Of a stretch of 64,000 nt of DNA, positions 8,613-18,059 are shown one piece after another. Position numbers and translations under genes: made by a program. Source of the DNA: an uncultured Alphaproteobacteria bacterium (GTDB taxonomy: Bacteria > Pseudomonadota > Alphaproteobacteria > Rhodobacterales > Rhodobacteraceae). The stretch's first letter is position 1. The number at the start of each line of letters is the position of its first letter. The notes below the pieces were generated by a model. That model saw nothing but the letters and a program-made list of their open reading frames with translations, searched no databases and was not told the DNA's origin. The stretch spans positions 1 to 64,000 of the forward strand of contig CAJWEI010000002.1 in NCBI GenBank assembly GCA_913031285.1. Reading direction: 5' to 3'.

Positions 8613-9557
8613 TTGACCGCAAATTCTATAACCTTACTAGGAGCTGGAACTATCGGCACAAGCTGGGCGGCACTTTTTTTAAGCAGAGGTGCAGATGTCA
8701 CAGTTTTTGACCCTAATCATACTGCGCTTATGATGTCAAAAGAGCAGGTTAAAATCGCATGGCAAGATCTATTGGCTTTAAATCCCACGATAGGGGAGCC
8801 AGCCTGGGACAGATTGAAGTTAACGACTGATATGCGCCAAGCCTGCAATAAACCAGATTGGGTACAAGAAAATGCACCAGATCGACTTGACTTGAAACAA
8901 GAAGTACTCGGGCAAGCCGAAAGATATCTTCCTTTCGACACCCCCATTGCGTCGTCAACAACCGCACTTTTGGCAACTGATATCCAAAATGCAATGCGAC
9001 ACCCCGAGCGGTTCTTGGTGGGCCATCCGTTTAACCCTCCACACCTTATTCCGCTCGTTGAAATTGTCTGCGGCAATAAGACTGGCACTGCGATGCTAGA
9101 ACGAGCAAAAGCTTTTTATGAACGCTATGGTAAAGAAGTTGTCATCGCAAAACGCGAGGCAGTTGGTCACATCGCCAATCGTTTAAACGCAGCTCTTTAT
9201 CGCGAAGTGGTGCACATGGTCGAATCTGGCATTGCAACAGTTGAGGATATTGATCGTGCTGTAAAGCATGGGCCTGGATTAAGATGGGCCTTTTTGGGTC
9301 CTAACATGGTATACCATTTGGGTGGTGGAGACGGCGGTTACAGTCAGTATTTAGAGCATCTTGGTCCCTCACAGGAAGCACGTTGGCTTGATCTTGGAAC
9401 TGCAACTTTGGATAAGGAAATTAAGGCCGAATTAGTCTCTCAGTTTGAAAAATCGTTAAACGGCGAAACCATGTCAGATTTACGTAAGCACCGCGATAGT
9501 GCATTAATCGGTCTATTGAAGCTAAAAAAACAATTGATTGAGGATCACTCTTTATAA
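8613..9557 (+). CDS. 3-hydroxyacyl-CoA dehydrogenase-family oxidoreductase, carnitine 3-dehydrogenase-like
   Basis: A 314-residue NAD-dependent dehydrogenase with an N-terminal Rossmann fold (LLGAGTIGTSWAALF; GAGTIG near 10-15) and the C-terminal helical domain of 3-hydroxyacyl-CoA dehydrogenases. The catalytic His is in LVGHPFNPPHLIPLVEI near residue 137 and the conserved Asn in GHIANRLNAALYRE near 190. Length and the GPGLRWAFLGPN motif match the L-carnitine / L-gulonate dehydrogenase branch that acts on small hydroxy acids. Start is TTG, four bases after DUF2794. Substrate not provable from sequence. Confidence 0.75.
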   Translation: MTANSITLLGAGTIGTSWAALFLSRGADVTVFDPNHTALMMSKEQVKIAWQDLLALNPTIGEPAWDRLKLTTDMRQACNKPDWVQENAPDRLDLKQEVLGQAERYLPFDTPIASSTTALLATDIQNAMRHPERFLVGHPFNPPHLIPLVEIVCGNKTGTAMLERAKAFYERYGKEVVIAKREAVGHIANRLNAALYREVVHMVESGIATVEDIDRAVKHGPGLRWAFLGPNMVYHLGGGDGGYSQYLEHLGPSQEARWLDLGTATLDKEIKAELVSQFEKSLNGETMSDLRKHRDSALIGLLKLKKQLIEDHSL

Positions 9558-9670
9558 CCTGTGCATGTTTTGGTGCATCTGTTTTTCAGCATTACCGCAA
9601 AACGGATAATTTTAATAAATAATGATAAATATGAAATGTTCCAAATTTATCACATTTGCTATTTGCATGA

Positions 9671-9685
9671 GAACAAAACGTGAAT
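9671..9685. promoter_or_regulatory. Possible degenerate LexA (SOS) box before dnaE2
   Basis: GAAC-N7-GAAT lies 15 bases upstream of the dnaE2 ATG at 9700. The alphaproteobacterial SOS box is GTTC-N7-GTTC, whose complement is GAAC-N7-GAAC, so seven of eight bases match. dnaE2 is a classic SOS gene. With one mismatch in a short motif the call is weak. Confidence 0.3.
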
Positions 9686-9699
9686 ATACTGAATGCCTT

Positions 9700-12576
9700 A
9701 TGTTTGTTGAACTCTCTGCCATATCTAATTTCTCCTTTCTTAAAGGGGCTGCGCATCCTGAGGAGTATATGGAACGCGCCGCGCTGCTGGGCATGCCTGC
9801 TTTGGCTATAGCGGATGAAAACTCTGTAGCTGGTATTGTGCGGGCACATAGCCAAGCACGCAAAATCAGGCACCTTGTAGCTGAACGTCAGGCCATAGAT
9901 GCATACGGCCCCCCAAGACCCAAAAATATTGCTAAACCACTGTCAGCCGATATCTTAAACACACCACGTCTTATCCCTGCGGCTACCTTGATCTTCCAAG
10001 AGGGCCTCACTCTCACAGTCTTACCAGAGAATCGCACTGGATGGGGAAACCTATGCCGCATTCTTTCCAAGGGGCGGCTAAGGGCAGAAAAAGGCACCTG
10101 TCATCTCAATCTCAGCGATCTTCTTGAACGGTCCCGAGGGCTACAGCTTGTTCTCCACCCACCACAAGAGACACTTTTACGGCGTGGTGCGCGCGAATGG
10201 TTACCACAGGCGGAACGCTTGGCACACCGTCTTAGAGATCAAATGCACCTCATGATGGCCCCCTTTTACGATGGCGAGGACCAAATCCGTTTTGAATACA
10301 CCGCGACTCTGGCAGAGCACCTTGGCCTTGAGACACTGGCAAGTGCCCAACCGATTATGCATCATTCTAAAAGGCGTCGACTGGCTGATGTCTTGACTGC
10401 GATCCGAACCAGCACACGCGTTGACCAATTGGGGCGTGCAGCTCTAGCCAATGCAGAACAACGTTTGCGCTCTGAGAATGAAATGCGCCAGATATTTCAC
10501 GCATTTCCCCAAGCTGTTGATCGCAGCTATGAGCTTTCTCAAACCATGACTTTTTCACTCGATGAGCTGCACTATGAGTATCCCTCCGAAATTAGTACGG
10601 AGGAAACCCCACAAGATCGGTTAAGCCGCCTAGCTTATGCCGGGCTGAAGTGGCGATATCCCTATGGTACAACTGAAAAGGTACGGGCTATGCTCGAACA
10701 TGAACTAACCCTGATCGCCAAACTGAAATATGAACCCTACTTCCTGACTGTTCGCGATATCGTCCATTTCGCAAGATCGCGTGACATTCTATGCCAAGGG
10801 CGCGGATCTGCAGCCAATTCAGTGGTCTGCTACTGCCTTGGTGTCACATCTGTAAGTCCAGAGATCGGAACTATGGTTTTTGAGCGCTTCGTTTCCGAAG
10901 CCCGCGATGAACCCCCGGACATCGATGTAGACTTTGAACATGAGCGCCGCGAAGAGGTTATACAGTATATCTATGAACGCTATGGCCGGCATCGTGCAGG
11001 ACTATGTGCAACCGTCATCCATTACCGCAGTAAACGCGCAGTACGCGAAGTCGGTACAGCCATGGGCCTCACACAAGACACCGTCGCTGCGCTATCATCC
11101 CAAATTTGGGGGTTTTACAGTAATGACGGTCTGCAAAATAAAAGGCTACGCGAAATCGGGCTGAACCCCAAAGATCGCAGGCTTTGTCAGACATTAGGTT
11201 TGATCTCTGAGATCATCGGCTTTCCCCGCCACCTAAGCCAGCATGTAGGCGGCTTTATCATCACTGAAGGACGGCTTGATGAGCTGGTCCCTATCGAAAA
11301 CGCAACGATGGAAGACCGCACTGTTATTTGCTGGGACAAGGATGATATCGACGCCCTTGGGATTCTCAAAGTAGATGTCCTCAGCCTCGGCATGCTCACT
11401 TGTCTACACAAATCTTTTGACCTGATGCGCCAACATCTAGGAGAAGAATATACGCTAGCAAGTTTACCTCCTGAAGACCCTAAAGTCTATGATATGCTCT
11501 GCAAAGCCGATAGCATCGGAGTGTTTCAAGTCGAGAGCCGTGCTCAGATGAACTTTCTCCCCCGCATGAAACCACGGTGCTTTTATGATCTGGTGATCGA
11601 AGTGGCTATCATCCGGCCTGGCCCCATTCAGGGCGATATGGTTCATCCCTATATTCGCCGCCGCAATAAAGAAGAACCAGTTAAGTTCCCCTCTGATGCT
11701 TTGGGCGAGGTCTTGGGCAAAACGCTTGGCGTACCGCTCTTTCAGGAACAGGCGATGCAGATCGCTATCATCGGTGCCGGCTTTACCCCAGATGAGGCCG
11801 ATCGTCTGCGTCGATCACTTGCAACGTTCAAAAAGCACGGCAATATAAGCGATTTCAAAAACCGTTTTCTAAACGGGATGCAGAAAAATGGCTATAAAGG
11901 TGAGTTTGCTGAACGCTGTTTTTCCCAAATTGAAGGCTTTGGATCTTACGGCTTTCCCGAGAGCCATGCTGCCAGTTTTGCATTTCTCGTCTATGCCAGT
12001 GCTTGGATCAAATGTCATCACCCGGGCATTTTTGCATGTGCACTTCTTAATTCCCAACCCATGGGGTTTTATGCCCCTGCCCAAATTGTGCGTGATGCAA
12101 AAGAACACGGGGTTGAAGTGCGCCCCGTTTCGATCAACGACAGCTATTGGGACAATGTGATGGAACCCGATGGGCGCGGCAGGCTCGCCCTGCGCCTTGG
12201 TTTTCGCCAGATCAAAGGGCTGCGACAGGATGATGTCACTTGGATCACCGCCGCGCGAGGCAATGGATATCTTTCGCTCGAAGATGTCTGGCGCCGCGCA
12301 GGCACACCGCCGTTAGTGCTTACCCGCCTGGCAGAAGCCGATGTTTTTGATCCTTTACGCCTGACAAGACGCGAAGCCCTATGGCAGGCCAAAGCTATTA
12401 CCTCGGAAAAACTCCTGCCCCTCTTTGCCGATGATATAGATGGTGAGGGTATCTTTGAACCCCAAGTTCACTTACCCCAGATGAGCCTTGGCGAAGAAGT
12501 AGTCGAAGATTACGTTGCCCTCCGCCTAAGCCTGCGCGCCCATCCAGTGGCGCTGCTACGGCACATTTTGACATAA
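9700..12576 (+). CDS. dnaE2: Error-prone DNA polymerase DnaE2, C-terminally short
   Basis: A catalytic alpha-type polymerase III of about 958 residues, used for SOS translesion synthesis. The PHP domain starts at the first residues (FVELSAISNFSFLKGAAHPEEY). The polymerase core carries PPDIDVDFEHERREEVIQYIY with the metal-binding Asp pair, and the GRGSAANSVVCYCLG and RPGPIQGDMVHPYIRR signatures are intact. It stops at VVEDYVALRLSLRAHPVALLRHIL, where family members continue for about 80-100 residues into an OB-fold. The frame extends upstream to 9622, but ATG 9700 matches the family start. No imuA/imuB genes adjoin it. By eye it is richer in G+C than neighbouring genes. Confidence 0.85.
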   Translation: MFVELSAISNFSFLKGAAHPEEYMERAALLGMPALAIADENSVAGIVRAHSQARKIRHLVAERQAIDAYGPPRPKNIAKPLSADILNTPRLIPAATLIFQEGLTLTVLPENRTGWGNLCRILSKGRLRAEKGTCHLNLSDLLERSRGLQLVLHPPQETLLRRGAREWLPQAERLAHRLRDQMHLMMAPFYDGEDQIRFEYTATLAEHLGLETLASAQPIMHHSKRRRLADVLTAIRTSTRVDQLGRAALANAEQRLRSENEMRQIFHAFPQAVDRSYELSQTMTFSLDELHYEYPSEISTEETPQDRLSRLAYAGLKWRYPYGTTEKVRAMLEHELTLIAKLKYEPYFLTVRDIVHFARSRDILCQGRGSAANSVVCYCLGVTSVSPEIGTMVFERFVSEARDEPPDIDVDFEHERREEVIQYIYERYGRHRAGLCATVIHYRSKRAVREVGTAMGLTQDTVAALSSQIWGFYSNDGLQNKRLREIGLNPKDRRLCQTLGLISEIIGFPRHLSQHVGGFIITEGRLDELVPIENATMEDRTVICWDKDDIDALGILKVDVLSLGMLTCLHKSFDLMRQHLGEEYTLASLPPEDPKVYDMLCKADSIGVFQVESRAQMNFLPRMKPRCFYDLVIEVAIIRPGPIQGDMVHPYIRRRNKEEPVKFPSDALGEVLGKTLGVPLFQEQAMQIAIIGAGFTPDEADRLRRSLATFKKHGNISDFKNRFLNGMQKNGYKGEFAERCFSQIEGFGSYGFPESHAASFAFLVYASAWIKCHHPGIFACALLNSQPMGFYAPAQIVRDAKEHGVEVRPVSINDSYWDNVMEPDGRGRLALRLGFRQIKGLRQDDVTWITAARGNGYLSLEDVWRRAGTPPLVLTRLAEADVFDPLRLTRREALWQAKAITSEKLLPLFADDIDGEGIFEPQVHLPQMSLGEEVVEDYVALRLSLRAHPVALLRHILT

Positions 12577-13274
12577 TAAACTCTTGAGTGTAAACTTTTT
12601 TATATTTCCTTATTTGTCATAAACTCATTAATGCGCCCCATTCAGTCGTTGGGAATGAAAATTAGCGTGTCAATGTATATATAAAGTTATGCTATTTATA
12701 GTCTTGCTATATTAGTAATTTCCGTAATTGGAACCATAATTCGAATTAATTACTTTTGACATAAAAAATGGGATGATCATGACAAAAAATACTAAACGAC
12801 ACAAGGGCGCTTCAAAGAAAATAAAAATAATGCGTTTCACGTATCCTTGAGGGTCAAAGCCTTTATTTTTTGTCAATATACCTGTATTTTACATTTATTG
12901 CATGCTCTATGCCCACAGATTTAGCAGCCTTCCAAACCACTTGGACGGCGACATATCATTGTACTTTTCTCAAGCACTAGGTCAGGAGAAAAAATGTGCA
13001 CTGAGAAGAAACACTATGGTTATTTGATTGATATTCATTTGCCTCAAGCAAACTGCTCAAAGAGCTCAATATTTATAATCGGGATGAAGGTATTATACTG
13101 TACGCGGGCGAACACATGCCGCAAGACGATAGGATTACGATGCCTCAGTAAATGAGTTTTGTTCAGAGGCTATATTTGCCGCGGTGCGCCACCTAAGCGC
13201 ATTATTCGACCTAAATTGATTGGAACTTGCGCCAAAATTACTTTGAGGATTTTCCACCAAAATCGCCCCCACTG
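12577..13274. other. Seven-hundred-base gap after dnaE2
   Basis: AT-rich and without an intact recognisable gene. It contains a small ORF (12994-13155, listed separately). Eleven-base inverted repeats GACAAAAAATA (12781-12791) and its complement (12864-12874) also occur, but they are so AT-rich that chance is plausible. No fragment resembling the missing dnaE2 C-terminus could be read. Confidence 0.45.
12994..13155 (+). other. Small unassigned ORF, perhaps frameshifted
   Basis: A 53-codon ORF begins with ATG behind CAGGAG (good ribosome-site spacing). From about the middle, another frame reads more protein-like (LNIYNRDEGIILYAGEHMPQDD) and closes at 13149-13151. This could be a small gene broken by a one-base shift, or noise. 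No family recognised. Confidence 0.2.
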
Positions 13275-13922
13275 CTAAAACGGCGCTTTGACACGGAACT
13301 TAATACCACGGCCATTTTCCGGATGTTTGATACGCAGCTCCTCTGAATGAAGCATCATTCGTGGAAAATCTGCCGCCGTTTCAGTACTATACAACGGATC
13401 ACCCAAAATTGGGTGCCCTATAGCCAGGCAGTGCAATCGTAACTGGTGAGAGCGTCCCGTTTTGGGTGTTAAACGCAGACGCGTTTCAGCCTCGCCCACC
13501 TTTATCACTTTCCACTCTGTCAAAGCCGATTTTCCCATCTCATGGCAAACTTTCTGCAGCGGACGGTTCGGCCAATCCACAATCAGCGGAAAATCAATTT
13601 CTCCCACCTTTTCAGTCACCTGCCCTGAGACACGCGCAATATATGTTTTTTTAGTAAGACGTTGCTCAAATTGCGCAGATAAGTGCCGTTGAGCATGAGC
13701 AGTGAGCGCAAAAACCATAACACCCGATGTATCCATATCAAGGCGATGCACTAATAGAGCATCGGGGAAAGCGATTCGTAAGCGCTGGATAAGACAATCG
13801 GCCAGATGCTCTTGGCGTCCCGGAACCGACAAGAGCCCAGCCGGTTTTTCGACAGCGACAATCTCACGGTCCTCGTGAAGGATATTAAGAGGGTCAGAGG
13901 GCGGATTGTAAGAGCTTTGCAT
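13275..13922 (-). CDS. rluA: RluA-family RNA pseudouridine synthase
   Basis: A 215-residue enzyme that isomerises uridine in 23S rRNA and/or tRNA. The catalytic motif HRLDMDTSG near residues 59-67 contains the essential Asp, preceded by KPAGLLSVPG and followed by TGRSHQLRLHCLAIGHPILGD. The length suits the small RluA (U746 of 23S rRNA / U32 of tRNA) type without an S4 domain, although subtype is inferred from length only. Divergent from the XRE-cupin gene. Confidence 0.85.
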   Translation of the reverse strand: MQSSYNPPSDPLNILHEDREIVAVEKPAGLLSVPGRQEHLADCLIQRLRIAFPDALLVHRLDMDTSGVMVFALTAHAQRHLSAQFEQRLTKKTYIARVSGQVTEKVGEIDFPLIVDWPNRPLQKVCHEMGKSALTEWKVIKVGEAETRLRLTPKTGRSHQLRLHCLAIGHPILGDPLYSTETAADFPRMMLHSEELRIKHPENGRGIKFRVKAPF

Positions 13923-14021
13923 AGGCGAACCGATATAGGCAACATTACCGCCTGTCTATCAACTTTAAAACTCTGTATTGAAGAAAAAATTTTTCTTGAT
14001 TTTTTCAGTTAGACACGGCAG

Positions 14022-14048
14022 CGTGAAAAAAAGTAAACAATTTTCACG
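14022..14048. promoter_or_regulatory. Inverted-repeat operator before the XRE-cupin regulator
   Basis: Perfect eight-base arms CGTGAAAA (14022-14029) and TTTTCACG (14041-14048) are separated by 11 bases and end eight bases before the ATG of the regulator. A second palindrome, AAGAAAAA-A-TTTTTCTT, lies at 13981-13997. Placement over the start region points to autorepression by the HTH protein; the site might also act on the divergent rluA-type gene. Confidence 0.55.
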
Positions 14049-14056
14049 AAAACTTC

Positions 14057-14629
14057 ATGTCCGCTCTTGATTTCACACTTCTTGACAGCCTTGGTGCCGA
14101 CCTTCGGTCACTGCGCAAGTCACGCGGTTTGACACTGAGTCGTCTAGCCGAAATAATAGGCAAATCCGTTGGTTGGCTCTCGCAGGTGGAGCGCAACCTC
14201 TCGGAACCCTCAATCAATGACCTACGCGATCTTGCCAAAGCACTCGACATACGTATGTCTATGCTGTTTGGCCAAGCCAAAGCTGTCCCCGAAGAGGCAG
14301 GCTTTGTGGTACGCCAAGGTGCGCGGCGAACAATTGGCTCAAATGAAGCGGGCCTGGTGGAAGAATTACTGTCTCCCGACCTAACGGATGACTTTGAAAT
14401 GGTGCATTCAACATTTGTACCCGGCGCAGAACTTGAAATGCCTGTGACCCGTCCAACTCAGGAAGTTGGCTATCTAATATCTGGCAAGCTCAATATCACG
14501 ATTGCAGGTAAATGTTTTATAATCCAGCCTGGTGATAGCTTTCGCATTCGTGGTCAAGCATTCCAATATGCCAACCCCTATCAGGAACCGGCTGTTGCGA
14601 TCTGGGTGATCGCCCCTCCAGTGTATTAG
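14057..14629 (+). CDS. XRE-family regulator with C-terminal cupin domain
   Basis: A 190-residue transcription factor. Residues 12-68 form an XRE helix-turn-helix (LRSLRKSRGLTLSRLAEIIG, then SQVERNLSEPSINDL). Residues about 110-188 form a small-molecule-binding cupin barrel (VGYLISGKLNI and IQPGDSFRIRG). This is the SutR/PuuR-like architecture, which commonly controls amino-acid or polyamine catabolism. It precedes the LysE-family gene and the FAD-GcvT cassette on the same strand, so these are its likely targets. Confidence 0.85.
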   Translation: MSALDFTLLDSLGADLRSLRKSRGLTLSRLAEIIGKSVGWLSQVERNLSEPSINDLRDLAKALDIRMSMLFGQAKAVPEEAGFVVRQGARRTIGSNEAGLVEELLSPDLTDDFEMVHSTFVPGAELEMPVTRPTQEVGYLISGKLNITIAGKCFIIQPGDSFRIRGQAFQYANPYQEPAVAIWVIAPPVY

Positions 14630-14632
14630 ACG

Positions 14633-15163
14633 ATGAGTTTGGACGCCTGGATCATATTTGCAAGCTTCTGGACACTATTTGTGACTACACCAGGGCCAAA
14701 TGCTTTAAATTGTATTAGCGTTTCTATGGCATATGGCTTTGGACGTGCGGTAATTTGCGTAGCGGCTATTCTGACCCAAACCAGCCTCTTTCTTACGCTC
14801 TCGGCATTTGGTATCACGGCACTGATCGCTACCTCGCCACTCGCATTTTTAGTGTTGCAATGGTTTGGCGCGGGGTTTTTAATCTACCTTGGCATCCGAG
14901 GTTGGCCAGTTGCTAGCTATCTTGCAGCGTTCAGCCAATTTATCCAGCCTCATCTGCCCATGGCGTCCCAGATGTGGGTTATAGTCCCTACCGCACTTAG
15001 CCTCACCACGCTCAGCTATGTGGGGTATTGTGCACTCGGATCTGGGTTGGGTCGTACTGCATTGAGTGCAATATTTAATACTTATTTTCGTCGTATTCTG
15101 GCGGTTTGTTTCATAATTTATGGGCTATTGTTGGGTTCATCTCATTTTCCAAAAGGGGCGTAA
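14633..15163 (+). pseudogene. LysE/RhtB-family exporter, apparently internally deleted
   Basis: It opens as a normal LysE-family amino-acid exporter (FWTLFVTTPGPNALNCISVSMAYGFG, the TPGPN motif near residue 20) with hydrophobic segments, and its end is also family-like. It has only 176 residues, where about 205 is usual. The join LGIRGWPVASYLAAFSQFIQP near residues 85-105 skips the loop and the conserved NPK motif that normally precede the AFLPQF segment. The frame is preserved, so an in-frame loss of roughly 25-30 residues seems likely and function is doubtful. The start lies three bases after the XRE-cupin stop. Confidence 0.6.
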
Positions 15164-15614
15164 TCGATGACTACAACAGGATTTTTTGCATGCATCGTGG
15201 TAAAGCTTAATCTATTTGGCAAGCTGCGGGAAGTTATGGTTCGCCATTCCACGCAACGTCGAAAAATGTCGAGTTCACATTGGGTGTCCGCTTCAGTACT
15301 GGTGGAACAGTTTAAACTGATCAAAATGAACAGTTTAAAATGGTACCTTTCTTTGAATGATGCGCACCGCCAGTTTTATACTGGATGCAAATTGAGCCAG
15401 TATTTCCAATCTGATTGCTACAGACCCACCACAGTCGAGGCCAACACCCTAAACAACGTAGTCGGTCTGCATACGAAAAAGAATATTTATGTCAAAATAA
15501 GGGTGACTATTACTGCATCGCTGATTATGAATCGCAGGTACCGTTCCGCTCAAAAACCGGGGTATAATCCCTACCTTTATGGCTAACACTTTGGATCTGA
15601 GGAGATATCTTCAA
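15164..15614. other. Gap between the LysE-like gene and the FAD-GcvT cassette
   Basis: A 139-codon plus-strand frame spans most of it (15167-15586) but has no family resemblance, an odd composition and runs past the start of the next gene, so I treat it as spurious. A GGAG at 15601-15604 serves as ribosome site for the next gene. No terminator seen. Confidence 0.5.
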
Positions 15615-18059
15615 ATGGTAGACATACCAACAACAGCACGAGTAGTTATCATCGGGGGCGGCGCGGTCGGTGCGTCCTGCTTGTATCATATGGCCAAAGC
15701 AGGTTGGGCTGATTGCGTTTTACTGGAGCGTAATGAGCTTACAGCTGGCAGCACATGGCACGCAGCTGGCAATGTACCAACATTTTCTACCTCATGGTCA
15801 GTGATGAACATGCAGCGGTATTCAACCGAACTTTATCGCAGTCTTGGCGAGGTGGTAGATTATCCAATGAACTATCACGTTACCGGTTCGATCCGCCTGG
15901 CGCACTCCGAAGAGCGGATGCAGGAATTTGAACGTGCCAAAGGCATGGGACGATCGCAGGGGATGGACCTTAATATTTTGGCAGTGACCGATATTAAAAG
16001 CCGTTACCCATTCATCAAAACTCATGATCTAAAAGGTGCACTTTATGATCCGCATGATGGCGATATTGATCCCGCACAGCTGACCCAAGCGCTGGCAAAA
16101 GGTGCGCGGGATCTGGGGGCAAAAATACTGCGTTTTACTCCTGCGAACGGCGTATCGCGCGACGGCGACGAGTGGATTGTCAAGACTGGTAAAGGCAATA
16201 TTCGTTGTGAATTCGTTGTCAATGCAGCGGGGTATTACGCTCAGCGCGTTGGTGAGTGGTTCAAACCCTATGGCGGGCGCACCGTTCCAATGATGGTGAT
16301 GAGCCATCAATATTTGCTCACTGATGAAATCCCCGAACTTGAGGCATGGAGCGCTGAGCAGGGGCAAAAGCTCCCGCTGCTGCGCGATGTCGACAGCAGC
16401 TATTACCTACGGCAAGAAAAGCACGGATTAAACCTTGGCCCTTACGAGCGCAATTGCAAAGCACATTGGGTTGACCCTTCTGATCCACTGCCCGAGGACT
16501 TCAGTTTTCAACTTTACCCTGATGATCTTGAAAGGCTGGAATGGTACGTCGAAGACGCTATGGCTCGGGTGCCACTTTTAGCGACCGCAGGCGTTAATAA
16601 GGTGATCAACGGACCAATTCCTTATGCACCCGACGGTATGCCGTTGATTGGCCCAATGCCGGGTGTCCCGAATGCATTTGAGGCTTGCGTCTTTACCTTC
16701 GGTATTGCGCAAGGCGGTGGCGCAGGCAAAGTTCTGGCAGAATGGATCACCGAGGGCTCTACTGAATGGGACATGTGGTCGTGTGACCCACGTCGCTACA
16801 CAGATTACACCGATCAAGAATACTGCGTCGCAAAGGGCATGGAAATTTATGGCCATGAATATGCCATGCATTTCCCGTGGCATGAGTGGCCAGCAGGTCG
16901 GGATAAAAAACTCTCACCTCTGCATGATAAGGTCGTCGCATTGGGCGGCGTGATGGGGGCCTACAACGGCTGGGAGCGTGCAAATTATTTTGCTAAGTCA
17001 GGCGACGACACCTCTGAGGAATGTACCCAGACATGGAACCGTGCCGGTCCATGGGAGGCACGTATTCGAGAAGAATGCGAGGCAGTGCGAGACCACTGCG
17101 GTGTACTAGATTTGCCAGGCTTTTCCCGCTTCTGGATACAAGGTGAAGGCGCAGACACTTGGCTGCGTGGATTTTGTACTGGCGCTATTCCGAAAATTGG
17201 CCGTATGAATCTGATTTATGTCGCAGACAAGCGTGGCCGCATCTTATCGGAATTTTCCTGCATTCGAATTAGCGAAGATAATTTTGTTCTCATTACCGCT
17301 GCAAGCGCTCAGTGGCATGATGGTGAAATGATCCGCAAAGTATTGCCAAAGGGGATTAATGTCCGCGAGACAACAATTGAACGCGATACTCTGGTTGTCA
17401 CTGGTCCTAAATCGCGCAAGATCCTAAAAGGTTTAACGGATGCGGATTTAGCCCAAGGCTGGCTGACCCATCAATTTGCCACAGTCGCTGGGCGAAAAGC
17501 ATTTCTAATCCGCGTTTCTTTTGCCGGGGAGCTGGGCTGGGAAATTCATGCGGAAAACGAAAATATGCCTGACATCTATGAGGCCGTGATTGGTGCCGGT
17601 GCCAAGCCCTTTGGAATGTGGGCTCTTAATTCCCTCCGCATGGAAAAAGGCTATCGCGCTTGGAAGGGCGATCTTTCCAGTGACTATTCTATGTTTGAAG
17701 GCGGTCTTGATCGTTTTGTCAAACTTGATAAGTCAGAGAATTTTGCTGGCAAGGCCGCGCTACTAAACGAAAAGCAGCAAGGCTGTAAAAAACGCTTTGT
17801 AACGCTTATGGTTGATGCCGGCGACTGCGATGCACCTTATATGTCAACGCTTTGGTATAATGGTCAAATCGTGGGAGAGACTACATCAGGCGCTTGGGGC
17901 TATCGGGTCAATCACAGTATTGCTCTAGGCATGCTGCAAGCTGATCTTGCAGTGCCAGGAACCGAGATTGAAGTTGAAATTTTTGGCACACGTTACAAGG
18001 CGACAGTCCAGAATGATAAACCACTTTGGGATGCCGAGAACGAGAGATTGAGAGCGTGA
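15615..18059 (+). CDS. FAD-dependent dimethylglycine/sarcosine dehydrogenase-like protein with GcvT domain (copy 1)
   Basis: About 814 residues. The N-terminal FAD-binding oxidoreductase domain has VVIIGGGAVGAS near 10-21 and STWHAAG near 50, whose His is the covalent flavin attachment site in dimethylglycine dehydrogenase. From about 430 onward are FAO-M and GcvT-type folate-binding domains (FAGELGWEIHAE, then the RMEKGYRAW signature). Such enzymes oxidatively remove an N-methyl group and pass formaldehyde to tetrahydrofolate. The frame extends to 15579, but ATG 15615 has GGAG before it. The stop overlaps the next start (TGATG), giving translational coupling. Confidence 0.85.
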   Translation: MVDIPTTARVVIIGGGAVGASCLYHMAKAGWADCVLLERNELTAGSTWHAAGNVPTFSTSWSVMNMQRYSTELYRSLGEVVDYPMNYHVTGSIRLAHSEERMQEFERAKGMGRSQGMDLNILAVTDIKSRYPFIKTHDLKGALYDPHDGDIDPAQLTQALAKGARDLGAKILRFTPANGVSRDGDEWIVKTGKGNIRCEFVVNAAGYYAQRVGEWFKPYGGRTVPMMVMSHQYLLTDEIPELEAWSAEQGQKLPLLRDVDSSYYLRQEKHGLNLGPYERNCKAHWVDPSDPLPEDFSFQLYPDDLERLEWYVEDAMARVPLLATAGVNKVINGPIPYAPDGMPLIGPMPGVPNAFEACVFTFGIAQGGGAGKVLAEWITEGSTEWDMWSCDPRRYTDYTDQEYCVAKGMEIYGHEYAMHFPWHEWPAGRDKKLSPLHDKVVALGGVMGAYNGWERANYFAKSGDDTSEECTQTWNRAGPWEARIREECEAVRDHCGVLDLPGFSRFWIQGEGADTWLRGFCTGAIPKIGRMNLIYVADKRGRILSEFSCIRISEDNFVLITAASAQWHDGEMIRKVLPKGINVRETTIERDTLVVTGPKSRKILKGLTDADLAQGWLTHQFATVAGRKAFLIRVSFAGELGWEIHAENENMPDIYEAVIGAGAKPFGMWALNSLRMEKGYRAWKGDLSSDYSMFEGGLDRFVKLDKSENFAGKAALLNEKQQGCKKRFVTLMVDAGDCDAPYMSTLWYNGQIVGETTSGAWGYRVNHSIALGMLQADLAVPGTEIEVEIFGTRYKATVQNDKPLWDAENERLRA

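Noticed and set aside
12781-12874. Eleven-base inverted repeats 84 bases apart, a possible MITE remnant
   Set aside because: The arms are almost only A and T with no target duplication; chance is adequate in this AT-rich gap.
15167-15586. 139-codon plus-strand frame before the first FAD-GcvT gene
   Set aside because: No family resemblance, odd composition, and it overlaps the start region of the next gene.
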